The notes under the pieces were generated by a model that was given only the letters and a program-made list of their open reading frames with translations, searched no databases and was not told where the DNA came from. From contig JBBHKE010000780.1 of assembly GCA_037447655.1 (NCBI GenBank), positions 21,778-72,910 of the forward strand: 51,133 bases of DNA, in the 5' to 3' direction. The number at the start of each line of letters is the position of its first letter. The first letter of the stretch is position 1. Made by a program: the position numbers and the translations under genes. The stretch is from Zygnema cylindricum (Eukaryota > Streptophyta > Zygnematophyceae > Zygnematales > Zygnemataceae). Of this stretch, positions 1-9,534 are shown in pieces.

Positions 1-297
1 TTTTCTAGTTTCTATTTCCATATGACTCTCTCTCTCCCACGCTCGTTTCTCTAATGCTCTTTGAACTTACGGGTTTTTTATTCACTCGAGTGGATCTAGC
101 CGGTACAGTTTTACCCAGACTTTCTCTATAAACTTTCACCTCTAAAGTCTCTCCCTTCCTGGTTGTTCTTCCTCTAGCAGCTGTTTCTACCGTTGTTACT
201 AGTTCCTCCACGGTGTCGGTACTCTCATTTACGATTTTAGCCGTATTTAAGGCCATTTAGGAAGAAAGGTGTATTACCGTAGATATTATACCAAGGT

Positions 298-1498
298 ATG
301 TGCACCCCTAACGAAATTAGGTATATAACAAAATTACTCTACCGTTTGGTTGGATCTGAACATCTGGTTTGCCATCTCATTAAAACAATATATGGATTAA
401 AGCAATCCCCACGTGTATGGAACCATATTATAGATGCCATTATGTGGAAAGAAGGATTTACCGGAATTTATGCCGATTTTAGCATTTACTCTCATGGCTG
501 TGGCACCTCCTTGATCATTGTTGCCATCTTTGTCGACGATCTCCTTCTTGTTGGTCCTTCCCTCTCTGAAATCTCCACTTTCAAATCTCTCCTTCAGACC
601 CATTTTGACATGGCCGATCTAGGTGAGCTCACTTATTTTTTGGGCATTCAAGTTTCTCGTAATCTCTTGGCTCGCACCCTCTCTCTCTTAGAAGACCTTT
701 ATCTTTGATCTTTTGGAACGCTTTGGCATGGCAAAGTGTTCCTCCCTTTCCACTCCTTTAGATGCCAATGCCCCTCTCCTCCTTTCCAGTGACTCCTTTC
801 TCTCCCCCTCCCTCCATGCCTTTTACCGCTCGATGGACATGGCCCTTATGTACGCCATGTATGCCACCCGCCCTGACATTGCCACAGCTGTCACTAAACT
901 CAGTCAATTTCTTCAACGTCCTTGTCTTGATCATCTTGCGGCAGCGAAACGTGTCTTTCGTTATCTACAGGGCACTAAAACACTTTGTCTTACCTATTCT
1001 TCCTTTGGCTCTAGTACTCTTACGGGTTTTGTTGATTCAGATTGGGCACAAGATGAGCTTTCCCGCCGTTCCTATACTGGCTCGTGCTTCTTTTTGGGTA
1101 ATGGTCTTATCTCTTGGTCATGCAAGCATCAGCCTACCACTGCATGATCCAGCACTTAGGCGGAATATATGGCTGCTTGTCACGCCGCCAAGGAAGTTGT
1201 CTGGCTTCGGACTCTACATTCCAATCTTGGATTTCCCCCTTTAGCCCCTACTCCTATCTTTTCCGATTCCCAGGGAGCTCTTGCTTTGATCCGCAATCCT
1301 GTTCACCACAAGCGGACGAAGCACATCGACATTCAATATCATTACTCTCGAGAGCGGGTCGAAGATGGCACTCTCCAATTTCTTTATGTCAAATCGGCCG
1401 ACCAAGTGGCCGATTATCTCACCAAGGCTCTTCATCGCCCTCACTTTGAGCAGCACCGCCTCTTCTCTGGCCTTCGTCTTCCTTTTCCTCCTAGCTAA
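298..1498 (+). pseudogene. Ty1/copia pol remnant (RT to RNase H), family D
   Basis: This is the decayed 3' half of a copia polyprotein. The reverse transcriptase part shows YGLKQSPR, the catalytic FVDDLLLVG block and GELTYFLGIQV. RNase H follows, with ATRPDIA, AAKRVFRYLQGT, FVDSDWAQD, SDSQGALAL and the C-terminal HHKRTKHIDIQYHY and VADYLTKALH blocks. Recognisable homology starts only near base 345, so gag, protease, integrase and most of the RT fingers are missing. A frame change occurs near base 700 between RT and the RNase H connection. Two nonsense codons (near 1145 and 1157) break the block that should read like the SSTEAEYMA motif of the family. It is followed by a G-rich polypurine tract at 1541-1550 and an LTR, the normal 3' order. 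It is a non-functional retrotransposon relic. Confidence 0.93.
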
Positions 1499-1550
1499 AT
1501 TTCCTTTGTTTTCATCTCAATCTATTTTCTAGTTTTCGCTTGAGGGGGGG

Positions 1551-1990
1551 TGTTAAGGGTCATTTAGCGTCAGTTCACTCATCTGTACCTTTTCATTATA
1601 TGTGTCGGTGGTCTTGTCCGTACTTTTGATTTCCTACGTTGGTCAAGTCTTGCCGTCATATCTGGAAGACTTACTTTTGGTCTTGTCCGTACTTCTTTAC
1701 GTCGGTCCAGTCTTTTGACTTTTCATTACATACGTGGGTCTAGTCTTTTCTACGTACAAAGTCCTTTGACCGTCGGTCCAGTCTTTTGACCGTCGGTCCA
1801 GTCTTTTGACCGTCGGTCCAGTCTTTCTTTTGTCTTACATACATTTATTAGAATCTAGACTAGGACCCTTTGTTACAACGTACCGTAGAACGTTTAGACT
1901 CCACAGTAATTAGCACTGTATATTTTTGTATATAAGTGACTCTTCTCACTTAATGAAATCATCCCAAATACAAATCAATTCCTCTCTCCA
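1551..1990 (+). repeat. Copia LTR, family D (right end approximate)
   Basis: The LTR starts with TGTTAAGGGT immediately after the polypurine tract TGAGGGGGGG. It contains three exact 20-bp tandem units (CGTCGGTCCAGTCTTTTGAC, starting at 1771, 1791 and 1811) and an AT-rich TATA-like stretch around 1919-1937. The right boundary is uncertain because no primer-binding site can be recognised before the gag ATG at 2020. A pol end lies on its left and a gag start on its right, so it sits between two coding parts instead of at an element edge. Confidence 0.7.
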
Positions 1991-2019
1991 ATGTATTGAT
2001 CTCTCTTGTGTACAATTTC

Positions 2020-2355
2020 ATGGCTTCCGCCAATCCACCTCCAATAGGTTATGGGCCTAGCCATGCCACTTCTAATTGCCAAAACTTCTATGATTGGTCA
2101 TTTTCAGCCATGCATTTTTTCAAACACGAGAAGATTTGGGACCATTTTATAGGAATTTCAAAACTTCCTATCCTTTCCTCTACTGATACACCAGCAGAAA
2201 AAACTACAAAAGAGTTGGCAATAGCTACATGGAAACAAAAGGATGAGGATGCGCACGCTCGCCTAGTGATGTCACTTACTACCGAGCGCACTCGTCTTAT
2301 TCGCGGCGCCTCCTCTTCCGCCGAGGCTTGGAGTCGTCTTCAAGCAGCTTACATT
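2020..2355 (+). pseudogene. Copia gag N-terminal fragment, family D
   Basis: An open frame starting MASANPPPIGYG reads as the N-terminal part of a copia gag polyprotein of the UBN2 type. Visible blocks are FYDWSFSAMHFF, a helix-rich WKQKDEDAHARLVMSL segment and SSAEAWSRLQAAY, which match the usual gag spacing. An upstream in-frame ATG at 1996 is probably leader sequence, and the start at 2020 fits the family better. The frame is broken at about 2356 by a TA-type MITE that was itself invaded by other transposons. I do not see the rest of gag, including the zinc knuckle, on the far side of the nest. Confidence 0.75.
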
Positions 2356-2892
2356 CAACCTGTATCGGTATTAGTGCTAATTTTTTTTCGCCACTTAAAA
2401 CATCTTTTCTCCGTACACACTTTTTTCTTCAGATTGTGGATTTGACGGTTACGATTGAAAGGTAACATTCTCAGCTTCTGATCGGCTGTCTCAAATTGTA
2501 AAATGGACAAGTGTGTACGGAGAAACGATGTTTTAAGCGTCGAAGAAAACGTTAACACTAATAGCTAGTGTTGGGTATCGGGTAAATTTATATCGCGATA
2601 ATTTCGATATTCGATATATTGAATATCGATCGAACAGCTCCTCGATATATCGTAGAGGTCGCAAAAGTCAAAAAAAATCATACCCGAAACCGACCATTTT
2701 GTTTTTCAAAATCTGAGTAACCGACGCCCCACCGAGTTTTGTCACGCTCCTTAATTGTTAACCGTTAACCGACCGTCGTTTACGAAAAAAAAAAAACCGA
2801 ATCTTGATTTTTCGCGACTATCCGTGCCCGCCTGTAACCTAAAAATTACAAAATTAATCTATGTACGACGGAATAAGCCAATAATTACGATT

Positions 2893-3432
2893 TGTCGCGT
2901 TCCCTAAGATTTGCGAAATTAATGGTGTTTCTACCGTGTCAGATTTGCGACGCTTTGTCGCATTGCCTAAGATTTGCGAAATGAATAGTGTACTACAGTA
3001 CTGTGTCAGATTTGCGACATTTTGTCGCATTGCCTAAGATTTGCGAAATAAATAGCGTACTACACCGTCGATCGTATTTAGCGTGTATGGTTTTTTTGTA
3101 TCTATAAACATCTTTTCTCCGTACATACATGTCGAATTGTGAATCTAACGGTTGCGATTGAAAGGTTGTATTCTCAGCTTACGAATGGCGGTATTAAATT
3201 GAAAATTGGACAAATATGTACGGAGATAAGATGTTTTCATTGAGTGAAAAAAACATACACGCTAAATACGATCGACGGTGTACCGTGTCAGATTTGCAAC
3301 GCTTTGTCGCGTTCCCTAAGATTTTCGAAATGAATAGTGTACTATCGTGTCAGATTTGCGACTCTTTCTCGCGTTCCCTTTGATTTGCGAAATAAATAGC
3401 TTACTACAGTAGCGTGTCAGATTTGCGACGCT
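2893..3432 (+). repeat. About 62-bp tandem repeat inside the inner hAT-like element
   Basis: Five diverged units share TTTGTCGCGTTCCCTAAGAT, TTGCGAAATGAATAGTGTAC and CGTGTCAGATTTGCGACGC. The third unit is split by MITE M2. The second inner-hAT copy (17134-17757) carries only two units, so copy number varies between element copies. Confidence 0.85.
3063..3280. mobile_element. MITE M2 (218 bp, TA TSD)
   Basis: Terminal inverted repeats begin CACCGTCGATCGTATTTAGC and continue for about 27 bp nearly perfectly. Sub-terminal arms (ACATCTTTTCTCCGTACATA) extend the fold so that most of the element is a hairpin. It is flanked by TA at 3061-3062 and 3281-3282. Deleting one TA plus the element restores the tandem-repeat sequence ACTACCGTGTCAG found in sister units, so the insertion is confirmed by internal empty sites. 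TA duplication fits Tc1/mariner-type (Stowaway-like) mobilisation. Confidence 0.92.
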
Positions 3433-4455
3433 AATCATGATGTCACGTACTCCCACGATGCCAAAGAGTACAAAGTACAAGAATGTTGGGTTATAGGGAC
3501 AGTAAAAAAAATTCATTTTTTTTGGTTTTTTGGTTGACACCGACCGTTTTTTTTTCCTGGTGAATCAACCGACCGTAACCGCCCGACCCCCAAAATTTGG
3601 CAACCGAATCCGTTCCGGATCCAGCGCCGGCGGTCGGTTAACGGTCGGTCACGGTTTCGGTTGACCGTTTGCGACCTCTGATATATCGTACCGAGACCAA
3701 CATAAATCATCGCGATATATATCACGATATACAGTATTTTTTAAATTTAATATTTTTATATTTTAATATAATATGTTATTTTAGCGAAAAAAACAAATTG
3801 TCTGATACGCCACGCACGACGTGATTTTCGTTCCGTGACTTAATGCAAACGCCGAAAATTCTAACTGACATAAAAATACAAATTCTGTAATTCATATAAT
3901 TACTTCTTTGGGGTATGGTTACATGAGGAGGTCTTTGTAATAGTACGAACAACAAAATTTAGGCCTCGGTCAATATCACGTATATTCTGTAAATAAGTTT
4001 TATAAACGTGTTTTGATCTGAGTGGTTCCTTGTAAATTGACGATCAAATCTCTAAAATCGTCAAAGATTTGAAAACTCACCATTTTGTATGGAAATCCGT
4101 GCTTGCGCATTACGTACGTGTACTTCGCAAGTGTACTCTACCGAATCAATGTACCTCAGAGATCTCTTTCACTCTGCTGACTTTCAAGAAAAAATTGTAT
4201 TTCTTTTCGGCAAAAATATTACGGTCACCTTGTCTGAAGCCACGTGAGTTTGGAGACCTGTGATTTTTTTATTTTTAATGCCTCGATATATTGGCGATAC
4301 GATGTATTGGCGATATGTCGTGATAAATCGCGATATTTTGCTTTTCGATATATCGATGCAATATATTGATTATCGGGTACCAGAAATTCGATATATATCG
4401 AATATCTGCAAAAGGTCCTCGATACCCAACACTACTAATAGCCACAGACGGTGTA

Positions 4456-4914
4456 CAGTACAGTACTATATCTTGATCAAACCTTGAGACGCCTTGCTAT
4501 GATACAGCAATAATAAAAGATCGCGATACATCGCAGAAAATTCGATACTAATTTTGTGTACGGACCATGTACGGCACTGATTGGTTCCTCTGCGACCTTG
4601 GTTTGGTTGCTGGAGTGCCGTACAACAGAAGCTACATGAAAGATATTCTCACAATTGACGCCGTGGCACCAAAAAGGAAGGGGGGGGAGGAGAGAAGGGA
4701 GAGGAAGAGAGAGAGATAGGGTCAGAGGGAGAGGGAGCCGGTTCGATTCGTCCACGCTGAAAAAAATAAAATCGGTACGATGCCACGTCACCAATCCTTT
4801 TCGACCTATCTGTACCTCTGCGGCGTCTCCACGCGCGTTGTTAGCGGCCGTCTGTATGGAAGAAGTATTTCCGACGTGACTTAGGTGGATAGCCCTCACA
4901 ACGAGTGTCCACTA
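4456..4914. repeat. Non-coding interval with a dispersed repeat
   Basis: The segment at about 4608-4800 recurs at 50834-50960. Both share AGTGCCG, GACGCC..GGCACCA, GATTCGTCCACGC and AAATCGG(C/T)ACGATG followed by CACGTCACCAA. The copy here has an extra GGGAGAG purine tract at 4677-4737. A minus-strand 140-codon frame across it is an accident of the repeat, because its relative at the window end shares the DNA but not an intact frame. Function unknown. Confidence 0.55.
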
Positions 4915-5131
4915 CACTGTGTATCGCTATTAGGGTTAATGTTTTTTTTGCTGCTTAAACCATATTTTTTGCGTACACACTTGTCCGATTTTTAATTTGC
5001 GATCGCCAATCAAAAGGAGGAAATCTCGGCTTTCAATCAAAACCGTCAGATCTATAATCTGACAAGTGTGTACGGAGAAAAGATGTTTTTAGAGGCGAAG
5101 AAAACATTAACACTTGTAGCGATACACGGTG
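4915..5131. mobile_element. MITE M3 (217 bp, TA TSD)
   Basis: The ends are CACTGTGTATCGCTATTAGG on the left and the complement of TAGCGATACACGGTG on the right, flanked by TA (4913-4914 and 5132-5133). The inner arms carry TTGCGTACACACTTGTC and GACAAGTGTGTACGGAG, so nearly the whole element can fold back. It belongs to the same subfamily as M1 and shares its core arms with M2. Confidence 0.88.
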
Positions 5132-5394
5132 TACTGTCTCGTATTGAATCCTATTTCCTAAGTGACGTTTTTAGTTATTAATATCGAGAGGAGACTCGAT
5201 CTTGACGGATATTGCAGGTTGGTAACTCTAACTCGTGTATAGGTATCTTACCGTATGGAATTGCAAATGATTTTAATTGTTGCTACCCCATAAGAGCATT
5301 TCCGCAAAAACAAATATAGAAATGTCAAGAAGTTGAGCTGTAAAGATAAAAGCACCAAAAAACTACAGACTGTACAATACAATTTAGTACAGTA

Positions 5395-5914
5395 GACCGT
5401 CAATCGCTATTAGAGTATATAACGCCAATTCGTTGTCATTTTTTCAAAAAAAAAAACCCGAAATACAATCCATAATTCTATTTTTTCCATTATTCTAATT
5501 AGGGTTTTTTTCCAATTACCGTTAATAATGGAAGTACACTGCGATGGAAATAGTGTGGCGTACGGACATGATATTTCCGTACGAAATGGTAGTATTTGAA
5601 TTACAAAGGCAGAAAAAGACACTTAACATTATTGCGCACACATGTGAATGTGCACTGGAAGAAAGAGACGCAAACTCGTCGACAAAATAATGCTCATATG
5701 TTCGTCCGTCGATCGTGTGAACGGCGACGGCGTACGAATTGTCGATTTTGTCGAATACACATATTCCGTAGACATTGAAAGGGTGGATATTTATTATTGG
5801 ACAACCCAGTTAGGGATTAATTAGTAGCATATATTTTTCAAAAAATCCTCGTTAGTGTTAATAACACTATTTTTATGTGCCATTTATTCCTTTACTCTAA
5901 TAGCGATTGACGGT
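5395..5914. mobile_element. MITE M4 (about 520 bp)
   Basis: Matching ends ACCGTCAATCGCTATTAGAG and its exact complement lie at 5396 and 5894-5914. TA flanks are at 5393-5394 and 5915-5916. Internal sequence is AT-rich with GGAAATAGTGTGGCGTACGG-type modules common to the larger MITEs here. Short frames inside do not resemble a transposase. Confidence 0.85.
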
Positions 5915-6007
5915 TAATGCAGCAGATACGCACGGTATGTTACATTCGGTACAACATTCTGAGTACAATACGGTTACATAATACCATTCAATACAATACC
6001 TATAGTA

Positions 6008-6494
6008 CTGCATCGTTATTAATGTCAACGACATTAATTTGGTTTCAAAATTTTGATTTTTTCCTCAAATAGATATATGATTTTAATTTTCCTTGACGCT
6101 AATTAAGGTACAAAATAAGCGTAAGGACGAATTACAATAATATCTAAATAGTGTGGTACGGTCGATGTTACATAATACAATGTACCTTTCGCGCGAAAAC
6201 TTTACAAAAATGAAAAATCAGACGCGCAACCATAGATGTGCTAAAAAAAACGGGATTGTTGACTGTGATTAGTCTTACATGTATAGATATTTAATTTTCC
6301 GCGGTGTAATGATTTGTAATATTCGTATGGATACATATATTAATGTATATAATCGTCTGGGTGATTCCATTTTTTTGTTCTAAATTAGCATAAGCGAATT
6401 AGAATACACCTTTTAATAAAAGAAAAAAATCTTAATTAGCGCCAATGACGGTATATTTACTTCCACACTATTTAAACTTTGACACTATGCGATG
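6008..6494. mobile_element. MITE M5 (diverged copy of M9)
   Basis: Internal sequence parallels M9 (7878-8416) in order. Both have the GATTTTTTCCTCAAA block, then CCTTGACG..TTAAGGTAC, then AATATCTAAATAGTGTGG. A GGATACATATATTAATGTAT block follows, and finally ACTATTTAAACTTTGACACTA. Both termini are decayed relative to M9 (ATCGTTATTAATGTCAA on the left, GACACTATGCGATGTA on the right), so it is an older copy. No genes. Confidence 0.78.
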
Positions 6495-6503
6495 TAGTTA
6501 ATA

Positions 6504-6991
6504 CACCGCCAATCGTATTAGTTGTGTCGTGTCCCGTCCGCTTTTTTTGTTTTATTTTCAAATAGCGTAGTTTATTCTATTTTTTTTCTTTATTCCATTT
6601 AGGTTATATCCATACGTTGTCTCTTAAATAGAGTGGTGTACGGTCATGTCGACCGTACACAAATGTCTAAGTTAAAATTACAATAAATTAGTTTTATGTC
6701 GGACATGAGATGTAAGTAAAAAGGAAAAACCAGGTAAAAATCCCGCTCGCACATATTAGTCCGACACCGCGTTTTGGTAAAGGATTATGGGATTTGTGCA
6801 ATGCGGTCAGATATTGTACGGAAACTTATTAGTGTAAGCATGTTTGCGACCGACATTTGTTTTTCAAAGATCCAAATTACCATAATCAAACAATTAGAAT
6901 GTATGATTTTTTCCAAAATTTTCAAATTTTAAATAGCGCGCACTTGGTATTTTGTATCGCTAATGAAACCTACGCTAATAGCGATTGGCGG
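6504..6991. mobile_element. MITE M6 (about 488 bp)
   Basis: The left end is CACCGCCAATCGTATTAG and the right end CGCTAATAGCGATTGGCGG, flanked by TA. The left 90 bp, with CCGTCCGCTTTTTTTG and TAGCGTAGTTTATTCTATTT, matches the ends of M10 and M15. Interior AT-rich and non-coding. Confidence 0.85.
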
Positions 6992-7028
6992 TAAAATTGC
7001 CTTACTAAGAAGTACATACAATATAGTA

Positions 7029-7858
7029 CACCGTCGATCGTATTTAACGAAAAAAAAAAAAAAAACACTACACCTTGAATCGTTATTAGCGTATAGAAAT
7101 TATTACACCGCGAATCGTTATTAGACTATAGAAATTAATAGAGTAAAGAAAAATTTAGCGTCATTCATTCTAATTTAGTGCCAGGAGACGTGGCAGATTA
7201 TGGTGCACGTCCTTAAATAGTGTAGTTTATTATGTTTAAGGTATCAATGTCAAAATTTTGGTGTGCCGATATAGCGTACATAAGGCTAATAACGATTCAC
7301 GGTGTAATTCGGCGCCCCTAAATATTGAGGGTTTTACCTAAAATAGGGTAAATGATACTAATTTTTCCTGTATGCTAATTACGAGATGAACAATTAATGT
7401 ACATCATTTTAATTTATGTATTTTTTTATTAGTGTGGAGTACGAAACGTGTCGGTGCGTATAAAAATGTACTTTTTAATTATACAAGTACGGATATTTTA
7501 ATAAAATATTTGCTATCACACGAAATTCAGTGTACGATTTAAAAGATTATGTACTTGTACCTGTTTTAGTGTCATTTATTTGTCGCGTGTTGCCTAAAAA
7601 ACCCTAAAAAACCAAAATTAGAGTTTGGAATTAATTAGAGTGAAAGTACGCGACAGTGTACGAATTGTCAAAATTTGTACTTTTACCTATATTACTGTGA
7701 ATATCCTTTCGACAAATCAGCTGTACCCATATTGGCGTTCGTTGAAAAATTAGTGTATAACTTTTTTTTCGAAAATTTTCTAAGTCAAAATTAGTGTACA
7801 TGACACTAAATTATTCTACACATTAATAATTTCTACACGCTAAATACGATCGACGGTG
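7029..7858. mobile_element. MITE M7 (host of M8)
   Basis: The termini are CACCGTCGATCGTATTTA and ACACGCTAAATACGATCGACGGTG, flanked by TA. After removing M8 it aligns end to end with M14 (49388-49939). Shared blocks include TTCGGCGCCCCTAAAT, CCTAAAATAGGGTAAATGAT, TTTAATTATACAAGTACGG and CAAATCAGCTGTACCCATAT. No coding capacity. Confidence 0.9.
7071..7304. mobile_element. MITE M8 nested in M7
   Basis: It is inserted at a TA (7069-7070 and 7305-7306) within M7. The uninterrupted site AACACTAATTCGGCGCC is present in M14 at 49414-49430. The right end is CTAATAACGATTCACGGTG. The left end is duplicated: CACCTTGAATCGTTATTAG is followed after 35 bp by CACCGCGAATCGTTATTAG. A relative in inverse orientation is M13 (16768-16957). 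Confidence 0.9.
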
Positions 7859-7877
7859 TACTATAATGTGTAATGTA

Positions 7878-8416
7878 CACCGCGAATCGTTATTAGTGTC
7901 AAAGTCACTAATTTGGGTTCTTAAATTTTTGATTTTTTCCTCAAACAGGATTCATGATTTTCATTTTTCCTTGACGTTAGTTAAGGTACCGTACAAAATA
8001 GCGTAAAGAACGAAAATACATTAATATCTAAATAGTGTGGTGTACGGTCGATGTCAGACCGTACATAAATGTACTTTTCAAGTGAAAAATTTACAAAAAA
8101 TGAATTATATCAGACGCGCACGCATAGGAACGTGCGCTCAAAAAAATGGGATTAGTATGACACGTAAATTAGTATGGCATGTACGAATGTTTTAAATTCG
8201 CGACGGCGTACGATTTCTAACATTTTGTATGGATACATATATTAATGTATATAATCTTACGGCGAATATTCCATTTTTGCTGTCCCCAAATTAGCATTAA
8301 CGCCGAAATTTGAATACACCTTTTTTTTGAAAAAGTTCAAATTCTTAATTAGCATCAATTACGGTAAATTTTCTTCAACACTATTTAAACTTTGACACTA
8401 ATAACGATTCGCGGTT
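7878..8416. mobile_element. MITE M9 (539 bp)
   Basis: The left end is CACCGCGAATCGTTATTAGT and the right end ACACTAATAACGATTCGCGGT, with TA flanks (7876-7877, 8417-8418). The interior includes the GTACGGTCGATGTCAGACCG palindromic block, which also occurs split around the young copia insertion near 40438/46889. M5 is an older copy. Confidence 0.85.
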
Positions 8417-8611
8417 TAGCAGTCTGGGGCGACCACGTAGCAACTGCCTATTATGAAAAGTAAAGATTTTCGCACGGTTTACTGAGTTTGTACGACTCTG
8501 TATAAAATACTATATTATATTGTATGAGTTTTGAGCATTCGAACTGATAACAACGGCTGACAGCTGTCCTTCCGTACCTAACAGGAACGGAATGGAAAGT
8601 ACAATACGGTA

Positions 8612-8710
8612 CACCGCCAATCGTTATTAGCGTTGTGTACACTTATTCCGTCCGGTTATTTTTTTTTTTAATTCTCCATTAGTGTAGTTCATTCTATTTT
8701 TGCTTTGCCC
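8612..8710. mobile_element. MITE M10, left-end fragment
   Basis: The sequence after TA begins CACCGCCAATCGTTATTAGC and continues through CCGTCCGGTTA, a T-run and TAGTGTAGTTCATTCTATTT. This matches the ends of M6 and M15. After about 100 bp the similarity stops and no matching right end was found, so this looks like a truncated copy. Confidence 0.65.
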
Positions 8711-8919
8711 TTTTTCTAAAAGGGAAAAGCATTGTAGTCGCCTTCGTCTCTGGTGACAACGAGAATTGGCCGTCGATGTTTTATGTGTAAGATCTTGAGC
8801 CGTTGAGGGTTTTGAGTTAGGATTGGCGTCTTTGGTGACAAAGGAAAGGGACACGTGGTACAATCCTATTTGTTGTATTTCACGTGGTTGTAGTGGTATG
8901 ATAAATGTCCAGACAAAAT

Positions 8920-9530
8920 CGACGTCACGCCAAAATGTCGTGTTATCAATACCGGTTGAGTACCGTACAGTATTGTACGCTAACTTTTTTCGCGTGCCAT
9001 TCCGTACATCACGTCGATTTGTCGCTTTCTCAATATCCGTACACGCCAAAATGTTGTGTTACCAATACCGGTGAAGTAACGTACAGTTTCGAACTTTAAA
9101 TTTTTGCGCGTGCGATACCGTCACATCACGCCACGTTGTCGTGTTCTCAATTTCCGTACACTACTGTACTGTTATTTCAGTGTTGGCGTGACGTACGATG
9201 TGTCGTGATATCAATACCGGTACACCGCCAATCGCTATTAGCGTAGAAGTTTCTTTAGCGTATACGAATAATTAGCGTGGTTTACGCTAATTGGGAATTT
9301 GAAATTTTTCGAAGAAATCGTCTATTCTAATTAGGAATTAGGGTTATTTTTAAATAGTGTGGATATTTCTATTTGGGAATTAAATATAAAAAGCGGGACG
9401 GAATTAGCGCACACAACGCTAATAACGATTGGCGGTGTAACGTACAGTATCGCACTTTTAATTGTGGCGCGTGCGATCTCGTCACATCACGCCACGTTGT
9501 CGTGTTCTCAATATCCGTACACTACACAGC
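8920..9530 (+). repeat. Degenerate tandem repeat interrupted by M11
   Basis: Units of roughly 100-120 bp contain CACGCCAAAATGTCGTGTT or CACGCCACGTTGTCGTGTTC. These are followed by CAATACCGG or CAATATCCGTACAC and then a TAACGTACAGT..TTTT..GCGTGC module. The MITE at 9223-9437 split one unit. The short overlapping frames here are by-products of the repeat. Confidence 0.6.
9223..9437. mobile_element. MITE M11 (215 bp)
   Basis: The ends CACCGCCAATCGCTATTAGC and GCTAATAACGATTGGCGGTG are near-perfect inverted repeats flanked by TA (9221-9222 and 9438-9439). It sits in the degenerate tandem repeat around it. Confidence 0.9.
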
Positions 9531-9534
9531 GAAT

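Larger units (their letters stand above)
2653..3680. mobile_element. Inner hAT-like element, copy 1
   Basis: The termini are TAGAGGTCGCAAAAGTC on the left and GACCGTTTGCGACCTCTG on the right, imperfect inverted repeats of YAGAG type. They are bracketed by a perfect 8-bp duplication, ATATATCG, at 2645-2652 and 3681-3688. The interior has repeated CCGACCG / GTTAACCG motifs near both ends and a VNTR in the middle that holds MITE M2. No transposase frame is visible. It is probably a non-autonomous hAT derivative. Related copies lie at 17134-17757 and from 51009 to the window edge. Confidence 0.85.
2566..4434. mobile_element. Outer hAT-like non-autonomous element, copy 1
   Basis: The ends are perfect 15-bp inverted repeats, TAGTGTTGGGTATCG and CGATACCCAACACTA. 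They are flanked by a perfect 8-bp duplication, CTAATAGC, at 2558-2565 and 4435-4442. An 8-bp TSD with a TAGTG terminus is diagnostic of the hAT superfamily. Subterminal regions on both sides are rich in ATATCG-type palindromes. No transposase is visible, so it would need an enzyme supplied in trans. It carries a second hAT-like element (2653-3680) and landed in MITE M1. Confidence 0.9.
2356..4455. mobile_element. MITE M1, split by a hAT-like element
   Basis: M1 is about 230 bp when the nested insert is removed: the left piece is 2356-2565 and the right piece 4435-4453. Its arms are long inverted repeats containing AACATCTTTTCTCCGTACAC and its complement. The outer end ATTAGTG..TTAACACTAAT..CGGTGTA matches MITE M3 at 4915-5131. 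A TA at 4454-4455 fits a TA target duplication on the right. The left terminus is degenerate, so its exact first base is uncertain. It interrupts the copia gag. No coding capacity. Confidence 0.7.

Noticed and set aside
5-256. Minus-strand frame of 83 codons at the window start
   Set aside because: No recognisable family and no flanking signals; probably part of decayed family D copia surroundings.
4477-4899. Minus-strand 140-codon frame
   Set aside because: Overlaps a dispersed repeat and a purine tract. The related copy at the window end does not preserve the frame.
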